Of a stretch of DNA of 64,000 bases, positions 54,361-62,296 are shown one piece after another. Both the position numbers and the translations under genes were made by a program. The stretch comes from Mangrovicoccus ximenensis (GTDB lineage: Bacteria; Pseudomonadota; Alphaproteobacteria; Rhodobacterales; Rhodobacteraceae): the NCBI RefSeq assembly GCF_003056725.1, contig NZ_QBKZ01000014.1, forward strand, positions 231,750-295,749, given 5' to 3'. The stretch's first letter is position 1; every line of letters starts with the position of its first letter. The notes below the pieces were generated by a model that was not told the origin of the DNA, made no database searches, and was given only the letters and a program-made list of their open reading frames with translations.

Positions 54361-54870
54361 TCAGCTGCCCGTGCTGCGCCACTGTCCCTTGATCTCGCCG
54401 GTCGTCAGCACCGGCGAGGCGTCGATTTCGGCGGCATCCAGCATGTCCGCCACGCGTTCCAGAGATGCCAGGAGCTGCGCCTGCTCCCAGTCCTTCAGCT
54501 CCTCGAAGGCCCGCACATAGCGCTGCTGCAGCGCGTCCGGGGCCTCTTCGACCGCCGCCTGGCCGCGTTCGGAAATCACCACGTTGGTCTGCCGCCGGTC
54601 GGTCTCGGAGCGTTCCCGCGCCACCATGCCCCGCGCCACCAGCCGGTCGACCAGCGCGGTCACTGTCGCCTGGCTGACGCCCATCTGGGTGGCCAGCGCC
54701 TTCGGCGTGGTCGAGCCGCCCTTCATCACCGTGATCTGCAGGACCCTGAGCTGCGCGGGCGTCAGCCCGGCCGCGTGCGCGAGGTCGCGCGAATACAGCT
54801 CCGTCGCGCGGAGAATGCGGCGCAGCGCGATCAGGCTGGCATCGGTGCGGTTCAGGTCTTGTCCGGACAT
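54361..54870 (-). CDS. ectR: EctR-like MarR regulator of ectoine genes
   Basis: A 169-residue MarR protein: LIALRRILRATELYSRDLAH, AGLTPAQLRVLQITVMKGG, recognition helix ALATQMGVSQATVTALVDRL and wing ARERSETDRRQTNVVIS. Its N-terminal RATELYSRDLAHAAGLTPAQ segment is characteristic of EctR1 repressors next to ectABC. It is divergent from ectA with a palindrome between, and probably represses the operon at low salinity. ATG 54870 is chosen over an upstream start in the operator region. Confidence 0.85.
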   Translation of the reverse strand: MSGQDLNRTDASLIALRRILRATELYSRDLAHAAGLTPAQLRVLQITVMKGGSTTPKALATQMGVSQATVTALVDRLVARGMVARERSETDRRQTNVVISERGQAAVEEAPDALQQRYVRAFEELKDWEQAQLLASLERVADMLDAAEIDASPVLTTGEIKGQWRSTGS

Positions 54871-54938
54871 GGGCGGGAATCTGCCATATCCGGCCGAATG
54901 CTTCAATTGGCTAAGTATCATCGTCACTCCTTAGGCTG

Positions 54939-54958
54939 GCTACGGATATATCCTTAGC
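54939..54958. promoter_or_regulatory. candidate EctR operator
   Basis: GCTA-C-GGATATATCC-T-TAGC, a 20-bp near-perfect palindrome with a perfect 10-bp centre, in the AT-rich 226-bp gap between ectR and ectA. Confidence 0.55.
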
Positions 54959-55035
54959 TTAGCTGTGCTTTCATTCCCTTATTTCATTGGATTTTTTGCA
55001 TCACCGGCAAATCTTCGGGTTTTTTTTCATCGTTC

Positions 55036-55064
55036 TTGAAACTTTCACGCTGATCCCTTAGTTA
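55036..55064 (+). promoter_or_regulatory. candidate ectA promoter
   Basis: TTGAAA (55036-55041) and TAGTTA (55059-55064) with a 17-bp spacer, 33 bp before the ectA start. Resembles a sigma-70-type promoter. Confidence 0.5.
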
Positions 55065-55096
55065 GTCCTTCAAAGGAAACAGCGAGGGAGAGACTC

Positions 55097-55654
55097 ATGC
55101 CCAAGGACATTGTCAGCGACACCCGCCAGATGGCCCGATCGCGGATGGTCACCATGCGGAAACCGGAAAGCACCGATGGCTCGGCCATCTGGGAGCTCGT
55201 GCGCAGCTGCAAGCCGCTCGACGAAAACTCGATGTATTGTAACCTGATCCAGGCCGATCACTTTCGCGACACCTGCGTGGTGGCGGAAGAGGACGGGCAG
55301 ATCCTGGGTTGGATTTCAGGACATCTCATCCCCGCGCAGGATGCCTTCTTCGTCTGGCAGGTTGCTGTCAGCCCCAAGGCCCGCGGTCTCGGCCTCGGCA
55401 AGCAGATGCTGCGCCACCTGACCGAGCGCGAGGAGCTTGACGACGCCGAGGTCCTGAAGACGACGATTACCGAGGACAACGATGCCTCCTGGGGCCTGTT
55501 CCGCAGCTTTGCGCGCGAGATCGGCGGCGAGCTGGATGACGAGCCCCACTTCCTCGAGGACGACCATTTCGACGGCGCGCATGACACCGAGCACATGGTG
55601 ACGATCACGCTGAAGAACGACGCGGAAGAGGCGGCGCTGAACGCAGCCGCCTGA
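55097..55654 (+). CDS. ectA: L-2,4-diaminobutyrate acetyltransferase
   Basis: A 185-residue GNAT acetyltransferase. RKPESTDGSAIWELVRSCKP at the start, SMYCNLIQADHFRDTCVVAE, the acetyl-CoA loop VSPKARGLGLGKQML and TTITEDNDASWGLFRSFA are EctA signatures. It makes N-gamma-acetyl-diaminobutyrate, second step of ectoine synthesis. First gene of ectABC-ask; the start follows GAGGGAGAG. Complete. Confidence 0.96.
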   Translation: MPKDIVSDTRQMARSRMVTMRKPESTDGSAIWELVRSCKPLDENSMYCNLIQADHFRDTCVVAEEDGQILGWISGHLIPAQDAFFVWQVAVSPKARGLGLGKQMLRHLTEREELDDAEVLKTTITEDNDASWGLFRSFAREIGGELDDEPHFLEDDHFDGAHDTEHMVTITLKNDAEEAALNAAA

Positions 55655-55710
55655 GCTTCCGCTCGTCCTCGCACCTCCCCCAAGAATTCACTCCCGAAAG
55701 GAGTTCCCCC

Positions 55711-56997
55711 ATGGCCAAGGACATGGCACAGCCGATTTCCATCTTCAAACGCCGCGAGAGCGAGGCCCGCTCCTATTGCCGCGGCTTTTCCAAGCTCTTC
55801 ACCGAGGCCCGCGGCAGCGAGATGTTCGATGTCGACGGCAACCGCTACATCGACTTCCTGGCCGGCTGCTCGTCGCTGAACTACGGGCATAACGATCCGG
55901 ACATGAAGGCCGCGCTGATCGAGCACATCGCCGGCGACGGCATCGCCCACGGCCTCGACCTGCATACCGACGCCAAGGGCGGCTTCCTGCGCGCCTTCGA
56001 GGACCACATCCTCGGCCCGCGCGGCATGGACCACAAGGTGATGTTCACCGGACCGACCGGCGCCAACGCCGTCGAGGCGGCGATGAAGCTCGCCCGCAAG
56101 GTCACCGGCCGCACCAACATCATCTCCTTCACCAACGGCTTCCACGGCGTGACCATGGGTGCCTTGGCTGCGACCGGCAACGGCTACCACCGCGGCGGCG
56201 CCGGCATCGACAAGCACGGCGTCACCCGCATGCCCTACGACAACTATGCCGACGGCGTGGACTCTGCGGCGCTGCTCGAGCAGATGCTGGCCGATCCCTC
56301 CGGCGGCATCGACGCCCCGGCGGCCATCATGATGGAGACCGTGCAGGGCGAGGGCGGCCTCAACGCCGCGTCGCGCGGCTTCGTCGAGCGGATCGCCAAG
56401 ATCGCCCGTGACAACGGCGCGCTCTTCATCGTCGACGACATCCAGGCCGGCTGCGGCCGCACCGGCACCTTCTTCTCCTTCGAGGAGATGGACGTGCAGC
56501 CCGACATCGTCACCATGGCGAAATCGGCCTCGGGCTTCGGCCTGCCCTTCGCGATGGTGCTGATCCGCCCGGAGCACGACATCTTCGGCCCGGCCGAGCA
56601 TAACGGCACCTTCCGCGGCAACACCCATGCCTTCGTGACCGCCCGCGTCGCGATCGAGAAATTCTGGGCGACCGGCGACTTCCAGCGCGAGCTGGCCGAC
56701 AAGGCGGTGATGATGACCACCGCGCTGTCGGAAATCGCCGAAATGATTCCGGGCGCCTACCTGAAGGGCCGCGGCCTGATGCAGGGGATCGATGTCGGCT
56801 CGGGCGAGCTGGCCTCGGAAATCTGCGCCCGCGCCTTCGAGCTGGGCCTGGTGATCGAAACCTCCGGTCCGAACGACGAGGTCGTCAAGGTGCTCGCGCC
56901 GCTGACCACGCCGAACGCGACGTTCCGCGAAGGCTACGCGATCCTCGCCGAAGCCGTCCGCGACATCGTGAAACCGGCAACCGTCGCAGCGCAGTAA
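55711..56997 (+). CDS. ectB: diaminobutyrate-2-oxoglutarate aminotransferase
   Basis: A 428-residue class III PLP aminotransferase. It has FLAGCSSLNYGHNDPDMK, FTGPTGANAVEAAMKLARK, IVDDIQAGCGRTGTFFSFEE with the PLP-contacting Asp and Gln, and the Schiff-base Lys271 in VTMAKSASGFGLP. It makes L-2,4-diaminobutyrate from aspartate semialdehyde and glutamate. Strong AAAGGAG site upstream. Complete. Confidence 0.97.
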   Translation: MAKDMAQPISIFKRRESEARSYCRGFSKLFTEARGSEMFDVDGNRYIDFLAGCSSLNYGHNDPDMKAALIEHIAGDGIAHGLDLHTDAKGGFLRAFEDHILGPRGMDHKVMFTGPTGANAVEAAMKLARKVTGRTNIISFTNGFHGVTMGALAATGNGYHRGGAGIDKHGVTRMPYDNYADGVDSAALLEQMLADPSGGIDAPAAIMMETVQGEGGLNAASRGFVERIAKIARDNGALFIVDDIQAGCGRTGTFFSFEEMDVQPDIVTMAKSASGFGLPFAMVLIRPEHDIFGPAEHNGTFRGNTHAFVTARVAIEKFWATGDFQRELADKAVMMTTALSEIAEMIPGAYLKGRGLMQGIDVGSGELASEICARAFELGLVIETSGPNDEVVKVLAPLTTPNATFREGYAILAEAVRDIVKPATVAAQ

Positions 56998-57009
56998 GGA
57001 GTACCGATC

Positions 57010-57405
57010 ATGATCGTGCGTGATTTCAACGAGCTGAAAAACACCGACCGCGCCGTTTCGGACGCCCAGTGGACCTCCACCCGGATGCTGCTGGCCGATG
57101 ACGGGATGGGCTTCTCCTTCCACATCACCGAGCTGGAAACGGGGTCGGAGCACACCTTCGAGTACAAGCACCATTTCGAGAGCGTGTACTGCATGGCCGG
57201 CAAGGGCTCGATCACCGATCTGGGCACCGGGGAAACCCACCAGATCCGCCCGGGCGTCATGTACGCGCTGAACCTTCACGACCGCCACATCCTGCGGGCT
57301 GAGGAAAAGCTGGTGATGGCCTGCTGCTTCAACCCGCCGGTGACCGGCAAGGAAGTCCATCGCGAGGATGGCTCCTATGCCCCGGCGGAGGAACTTGCGG
57401 ACTGA
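57010..57405 (+). CDS. ectC: L-ectoine synthase
   Basis: A 131-residue cupin. MIVRDFNELKNTDRAVS, GMGFSFHITELETGSEHTFE, HHFESVYCMAGKGSITDLGT and YALNLHDRHILRAEEKLVMA are classic EctC, with the metal-binding Glu, Tyr and His of the cupin barrel. It cyclises N-gamma-acetyl-diaminobutyrate to ectoine. 12 bp after ectB. Complete; no ectD hydroxylase follows. Confidence 0.97.
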   Translation: MIVRDFNELKNTDRAVSDAQWTSTRMLLADDGMGFSFHITELETGSEHTFEYKHHFESVYCMAGKGSITDLGTGETHQIRPGVMYALNLHDRHILRAEEKLVMACCFNPPVTGKEVHREDGSYAPAEELAD

Positions 57406-57407
57406 CC

Positions 57408-58841
57408 ATGGCCCATACTGTCGAAAAAATCGGCGGGACCTCCATGTCCCGCGTCCACGAGCTCCGCGACACGCTGTTCATCGGCGGTCGCGAGGGCGAT
57501 GCCCTCTATGGCCGGATCTTCGTCGTCTCGGCCTTCGGCGGCATCACCAACCTGCTGCTCGAGCACAAGAAATCCGGCGAGCCGGGCGTCTATGCCCAAT
57601 TCGCCAACCAGGATACCGGCCATGGCTGGCATGACGCGCTGACCCGCGTCGCCGCTGCCATGCGCGAGGCCCATGCGGCCGTGCTGGAGCATCCCGGCGA
57701 CATCGAGCAGGCCGACGTTTTCGTCTCCGAGCGGATCGAAAGCGCGCGCAACTGCCTGATCGACCTGCAGCGGCTCTGCACCTACGCGCATTTCTCGCTT
57801 GGCGAGCACATGATGCAGACGCGCGAGCTGCTCTCGGGGATCGGCGAGTCGCATTCCGCCTTCGTCACCGCGCTGATGCTGCGCCGCGCGGGCGTCAATG
57901 CCCGCTTCGTCGACCTTTCCGGCTGGCGCGACCCGGGCGGGCTGAGCCTCGACGACCGCATCACCGGCGCGCTCGAGGCGATCGACCCGATGGCCGAGAT
58001 GCCGATCGTCACCGGCTATGCGCAATGTGCCGAAGGGCTGATGCGCGAATACGACCGCGGCTATTCCGAGGTGACCTTCTCGCGGCTTGCCGCCCTGACG
58101 GGCGCGCGCGAGGCGATCATCCACAAGGAATTCCACCTCAGTTCGGCCGACCCGAACCTCGTCGGGCAGGACGCCGTGCGCAAGCTCGGGCGGACCAATT
58201 ACGACGTGGCCGACCAGCTGTCGAACATGGGGATGGAGGCGATCCATCCGAAGGCGGCGAAGACGCTGCGCCAGGCGGGTGTTCCGCTGCGCGTGACGAA
58301 TGCTTTCGAGCCGGAGGATCCGGGCACGCTGATCGACGACCAGCCGGCCGAGACCCCGGCGGTGGAAATGGTCACCGGCCTCGACATCCTGTCGCTCGAA
58401 GTGTTTGAGCAGGACATGGTCGGGGTGAAGGGCTATGACGCCGCGATCCTCGAGACACTGACCCGCCACGAGGTCCGGATCATTTCGAAGGTGACCAACG
58501 CCAACACCATCACCCATTTCGTCGACGCGCCGATGAAGGTGATGAAGCGGGTGGAAAACGACCTGGTCAAGCTCTACCCGAATGCCGGCGTCTCGGTGCG
58601 CCCGCTGGCGCTGGCTTCGGCGATCGGCCGCGACCTGAACGGCCTCTCGGTGCTGACCCGCGGCCTGCTGGCCATCGCGGCTTCCGGCCACGAGGCGCTC
58701 GGCGCCGCGCAGGGCCCGCGCAATGTCGACGTGCAGTTCATTCTGGAGCGCGAGGACCTCGCCCCGGTGATCAAGGCGCTGCATGCCGAATATGTCGAAG
58801 GCGGCGCGGAGAAGGGCGGATCGCTGCGCGCGGTCGCCTGA
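57408..58841 (+). CDS. ectoine-specific aspartate kinase
   Basis: A 477-residue aspartokinase of the Ask_Ect type: HTVEKIGGTSMSRVHELRDT, the kinase-domain VIVSAFGGITNLLLEHKKSG-like stretch, HSAFVTALMLRRAGVNARFV, then two ACT domains. Ask_Ect enzymes are dedicated to osmotically induced ectoine synthesis and are less subject to feedback inhibition. It starts 2 bp after ectC as the last gene of the operon. Complete. Confidence 0.95.
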   Translation: MAHTVEKIGGTSMSRVHELRDTLFIGGREGDALYGRIFVVSAFGGITNLLLEHKKSGEPGVYAQFANQDTGHGWHDALTRVAAAMREAHAAVLEHPGDIEQADVFVSERIESARNCLIDLQRLCTYAHFSLGEHMMQTRELLSGIGESHSAFVTALMLRRAGVNARFVDLSGWRDPGGLSLDDRITGALEAIDPMAEMPIVTGYAQCAEGLMREYDRGYSEVTFSRLAALTGAREAIIHKEFHLSSADPNLVGQDAVRKLGRTNYDVADQLSNMGMEAIHPKAAKTLRQAGVPLRVTNAFEPEDPGTLIDDQPAETPAVEMVTGLDILSLEVFEQDMVGVKGYDAAILETLTRHEVRIISKVTNANTITHFVDAPMKVMKRVENDLVKLYPNAGVSVRPLALASAIGRDLNGLSVLTRGLLAIAASGHEALGAAQGPRNVDVQFILEREDLAPVIKALHAEYVEGGAEKGGSLRAVA

Positions 58842-58860
58842 TCCCGGCCCCCTTCCAATG

Positions 58861-58895
58861 CAAGAGGCCCCCGGATGCCGTCCGGGGGCCTCTTG
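58861..58895. terminator. strong hairpin after the ectoine operon
   Basis: CAAGAGGCCCCCGGA, loop TGCCG, TCCGGGGGCCTCTTG: a 15-bp perfect stem 20 bp past the kinase stop and 20 bp before the convergent epimerase stop. T-tract weak, but the symmetry suits bidirectional termination. Confidence 0.75.
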
Positions 58896-58915
58896 CTGTC
58901 CTTCGGTTTCCGGCG

Positions 58916-59336
58916 TCAGCGGACGGCCGCGGCCTGGGACTGGACCCATTTCCAGCTTTCGGCGACGCCCTCGACCAGCGGCACCTTCGGCGACCAGCCG
59001 AAATCTTCCTGCGCGCGGCGGATGTCGAGCACGATCCGCGGCACGTCATAGGCGCGCGCCACCTTGTAGGTCGGCTGGAAATCGCGACCCGTGGCATGGC
59101 GCACGGCCTCGACGATCTGGTTGACCGAGGTGCCTTCGCCGGCCCCGGCATTGTAGATGCCGCTCTTCTCCGACTCGAGCGCGGCCACGCAGATATCCGC
59201 CATGTCCTTCACGTAGATGAAGTCGCGCACCACTGTGCCGTCGCCCCAGATCTCCAGGTCCTCGCCGCGCGACAGCTTCCACAGATAGGTGCCGATGATG
59301 CCCTGGATGCCGGTATGGCCCTGGCGCGATCCGGTC
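58916..59336 (-). pseudogene. NAD-dependent sugar epimerase, C-terminal part
   Basis: About 138 codons of a UDP-sugar epimerase/dehydratase (GalE-like): SRQGHTGIQGIIGTYLWKLS, EDLEIWGDGTVVRDFIYVKD, ADICVAALESEKSGIYNAG and RIVLDIRRAQEDFGWSPKVP with the usual C-terminal helix. The Rossmann domain with its YxxxK is not on this strand; the stretch that should precede SRQGHTG lies inverted next door. Confidence 0.8.
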
Positions 59337-59480
59337 CGCGAGGACCATCCCCAGAACCCGATCAGCTCCTACGGGATCGTCAAATCGGCGATCGAGAAAT
59401 ACATCTTCATGGAGCAGGAGCTGCACGGGCTGAACGCGGTCGTGCTGCGCGCCTCCAATCCCTATGGCCCCGGGAGGCCC
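59337..59480 (+). pseudogene. inverted middle segment of the epimerase
   Basis: A 144-bp plus-strand segment reads EDHPQNPISSYGIVKSAIEK (the catalytic Tyr-x-x-x-Lys) and EQELHGLNAVVLRASNPYGPG. If flipped in place it would join SRQGHTG on the minus strand and restore the epimerase order NPYGPG then SRQGHTG. The N-terminal 130 or so residues are absent beyond 59480. Confidence 0.75.
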
Positions 59481-60266
59481 CGGGCCTGACCCGGGGCGCC
59501 GCGGGCTCAGATGTCCGACAGCAGCGCATCGGCCGCGCGGGTGATCTCGTCCCTCATGGCGGCGGGCCCGGGGGAATTCGGCGCCCTGCCCAGGCTGCCC
59601 CGCCCCGGCGATCTCCGGCCGGGACGCCCGGTTCCTCCCGGATCGCCCCTTGTTCCCGAGGGCGCCCTTTGCGATCCGGACGGCGATCCGCCAAAACGCT
59701 GGCGGCGGAGGCCCCAAGCCGCGGCCCGACACCGACCGTAAATGCAGCCCCGGCGCAACGCGCATGCCGAGCGGGAAACGCGACGTTTCCGTGCCCGGAG
59801 CCGACGACGGATCCCGCGCGCTCCGCGCCTCGTCCGCAACGGTATCGGCACGGTCGGCACGTCGCCAATCGGCCCGGAGAGCGGCGCCAGCGCTTCATCG
59901 GTCCCCGATCCGATCTGTCGCGGCCGCGCGCGGCAACGTGCCGACCACCAAGCGCCCGGCTGCGTCGCGCCCCGCGCCGGTGATTGTCGGCAGCCCCCAG
60001 CACAAAGGCGCGGTCCATTCAAGCAGAAGGGCAGTGCCGGAGGGTAGAGGTGCCCTCCGGCGGCCCGCCGATGCCGCGTGTCCGGACCTGGTCGTTGCCG
60101 GAGGCAGCGACGGTCAACCTCGCCCGCACCGCGCTGAAATCTCCGTCCGGACAAGCGCAGCCGCCGCACAGCGCCTGGAGGACCTGCCCCCCCCGCCTCT
60201 TCCGCGCCCCGGATACGGCGCCCGGCCGGGACGCGCCGATGCCACGGAGATGCGGAGCGTCGGCGC
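59481..60266. other. no convincing gene
   Basis: 786 bp. A minus-strand frame ends at 59507 in MRDEITRAADALLSDI, which looks like a natural protein C-terminus, but nothing upstream of it is recognisable. Remaining frames look like GC-rich shadows. Confidence 0.35.
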
Positions 60267-60272
60267 TTGACA
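60267..60272 (+). promoter_or_regulatory. candidate -35 box of the riboswitch transcript
   Basis: A perfect TTGACA about 30 bp before the riboswitch; the -10 is unclear (GAGGTA at 60290-60295 has 17-bp spacing). Confidence 0.45.
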
Positions 60273-60300
60273 AAATCGGGGCAGAACGGGAGGTAGGCCG

Positions 60301-60490
60301 CGAACGGTTCCCCCGGGATGAAAAGGGAACCCGGTGGCGCGGCCAAGGGCTGCGGAATCCGGGACTGCCCCCGCAACTGTTAGCGGCCGTTCCGAGCCTC
60401 GCCGTCCGACCGGACGGAGCCACTGCGCGCCATCGCGCGGGAAGGCAGCATCGGAACCATGGCCGCAAGTCAGGAGACCTGCCGTTCCGG
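60301..60490 (+). ncRNA. cobalamin riboswitch
   Basis: The conserved blocks of AdoCbl/cobalamin riboswitches appear in order: GGGAACCCGGTG (60328-60339), AATCCGGGACTGCCCCCGCA followed by ACTG, the CACTG and GGGAAGGC segment (60421-60446), and the B12 box GCAAGTCAGGAGACCTGCC (60465-60483). Outer arms CGAACGG and CCGTTCCG can pair. It lies 69 bp before a BtuF-like binding-protein gene and should shut it off when cobalamin is plentiful. Confidence 0.93.
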
Positions 60491-60558
60491 CTCCGCAGTT
60501 GCGCGGCGCCGCAACCCTGAAGACCCGACCGGACGGGGCGTCCGGGAAAGGATAGTGC

Positions 60559-61593
60559 ATGAATCTCGCGACCTCTGCCCGGTCCGGCGGCCTTGCCCTG
60601 CTGGCTTCGGCCCTAATGGCAGTCCCGGCTGCCGCCCAGTCCGGCGCTCCTCCCGTCGAAATCGAAAATTGCGGCCGGACCGCCAGCTATGCCGCGCCGC
60701 CCGAACGCGCGGTCTCGATCGGCCAGGGCACCACGGAAATCCTGCTGTCGCTCGGCCTGGAAGACCGCATCGCCGCAACGGCGATCTGGCTCTCCCCCTT
60801 GCCCGAGGCCTTGGCCGGAGCCGGACGGGACCTGCCGCGGATCGCCGGAAACTCGCCCAGCTTCGAGGCCGTTCTGAAGGCGCGCCCCGACTTCGTCGCC
60901 GCCCAGTGGATCAACGACATCGCGCCGGACCGGGCCCGGGTCGGAACCTTCGCCCAATTCGCCGATTTCGGCGTGCCGGCCTATGTCTCGCCCGCCGAAT
61001 GCGCGAAAAGCGACTTCAGCGCGGGCAGCGGCGACGGCGCAAGGTCGCAGGCTTGGAGCATCGGCCTGCTGAACCGCGAGATCACCGAGCTGGCCCGCAT
61101 TTTCGGGGTGGCGGAGAGGGGCGAGGCACTGGTCGCCGCAACCGCCGCCCGGATCGACACAGCCGCCGCCCAAGCCGGGGCGCTGCAGGCCCGCGGCGTC
61201 TCGGTGCTCTTCTGGTTCTCCTCCCCGGAGCTCGGCGGCGAAGCCTACGTTGCGGGACGCTACGGAGCGCCTGCATGGATTTCCGGGGTCGCGGGCGTGC
61301 GCAACGTCATCGACTCGGGCGAGGAATGGCCGCTGGTGGGCTGGGAGACGATCTCGGAGCTCGACCCGGACGTGATCGTGCTCGGCACCATGGACCGGCG
61401 CAGCCTTCCCGGCGACGACGTGGCGGCGAAGCGGGCCTTCCTCGCCAGCGACCCGGTCGCCAGCCAGCTGCGGGCAGTCCGCGAAGGCCGGCTGATCGAG
61501 ATGCCCGCGCATTCGATGAACCCGACGCTGCGGGCGGTCGACGGGGTCGAAACGCTGGCGGACGGCCTGAAAGATCTCGGCCTGGCCCAGTGA
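60559..61593 (+). CDS. periplasmic cobalamin/iron-chelate-binding protein (BtuF/FepB-like)
   Basis: A 344-residue helical-backbone binding protein (cluster A-II). Signal peptide GLALLASALMAVPAAAQ, then RAVSIGQGTTEILLSLGLED, SFEAVLKARPDFVAAQWIND, a long backbone helix, GVRNVIDSGEEWPLVGWETI and LDPDVIVLGTMDRR. The riboswitch upstream makes a corrinoid the best guess over a siderophore. ATG 60559 follows GGAAAGGA. It overlaps the permease start by 4 bp. Complete. Confidence 0.88.
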   Translation: MNLATSARSGGLALLASALMAVPAAAQSGAPPVEIENCGRTASYAAPPERAVSIGQGTTEILLSLGLEDRIAATAIWLSPLPEALAGAGRDLPRIAGNSPSFEAVLKARPDFVAAQWINDIAPDRARVGTFAQFADFGVPAYVSPAECAKSDFSAGSGDGARSQAWSIGLLNREITELARIFGVAERGEALVAATAARIDTAAAQAGALQARGVSVLFWFSSPELGGEAYVAGRYGAPAWISGVAGVRNVIDSGEEWPLVGWETISELDPDVIVLGTMDRRSLPGDDVAAKRAFLASDPVASQLRAVREGRLIEMPAHSMNPTLRAVDGVETLADGLKDLGLAQ

Positions 61594-62007
61594 GCGGTCC
61601 GGTCCGCCTCCGGCGCGGACCCGGGCGGCAGATGGGACTGGGTCCCTTCCTGCTGCTCGGGACCGTCGCGCTGGCCGCCGCAGCCGGCATCGCGGTCCTC
61701 GTCGGCGAGGTCCGCGTGACCCCCGGCGAGGTCGGCGCCACGCTTGCCAACCGGCTGATGGGGTTCGATCTGCAGGTCGACCCGATCCGCGAAGGCATCG
61801 TCTGGCACTACCGGCTGAGCCGGGCAGTGGTGGCCATGTGCGCAGGCGCGTCGCTCGCGATCTGCGGCGTCGTTCTGCAGGCCCTGCTGCGCAACCCGCT
61901 TGCCGAACCTTATCTGCTGGGCATCTCCGCAGGCGCCTCGACCGGGGCGGTGCTGGTGATCGTGCTCGCCCTCGGGGCCGGCGCGCTGACGGTTCCGGCC
62001 GGCGCGG
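61590..62007 (+). pseudogene. FecCD/BtuC-type permease, N-terminal fragment
   Basis: About 138 codons with FLLLGTVALAAAAGIAVLVG, RLSRAVVAMCAGASLAICGV, VLQALLRNPLAEPYLLGISA and GASTGAVLVIVLALGAG, the first three or four helices of a FecCD permease (normally ten). GTG 61590 overlaps the binding-protein stop; ATG 61632 is an alternative. After 62007 the sequence becomes a response-regulator fragment on the other strand, so the importer is broken here. Confidence 0.85.
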
Positions 62008-62296
62008 TGGCCTCCAGCTCGCGCTGGTCGAACGGCTTCACCAGGTAGTCGTCGGCGCCGAGATCGAGCGCGCCGACACGGTCCTCCACCGCCGAATTCG
62101 CCGTCAGCATCAGCACCGGCGTGCGGTCGCCGCGGCCGCGCATCGCGCGCAGGAGCGCCGTGCCGGTGCCGTCGGGCAGGTTCACGTCGAGCACCATCGC
62201 GTCATAGGACTGCACCGCCAGGAAATCCTCGGCCTCCGACACGCTGGCGGCCAGGTCGCAGGCGACGCCCGAACGCCCCAGCTGCACCGCCGCGGG
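62008..62296 (-). pseudogene. response-regulator receiver domain fragment
   Basis: About 96 codons of a CheY-like receiver: SVSEAEDFLAVQSYDAMVLD (phospho-acceptor Asp at the end), VNLPDGTGTALLRAMR, TPVLMLTANSAVEDRVGALD and LGADDYLVKPFDQRELEA. N-terminal acidic residues and the output domain are missing. OmpR/TctD-type regulators accompany tct genes, so it may derive from a neighbouring TctD, but this is a guess. Confidence 0.75.

Noticed and set aside
56868..56885. Core-like CCGGTCCGAACGACG within ectB
   Set aside because: Part of the conserved ectB reading frame (SGPNDE), not an insert.
59326..59341. Possible copy of the dispersed core at the epimerase inversion breakpoint (GATCCGGTCCGCGAG)
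   Set aside because: Match is limited to the GC-rich CGGTCCG centre and the surrounding DNA is natural epimerase code; too weak to link the repeat to the inversion.
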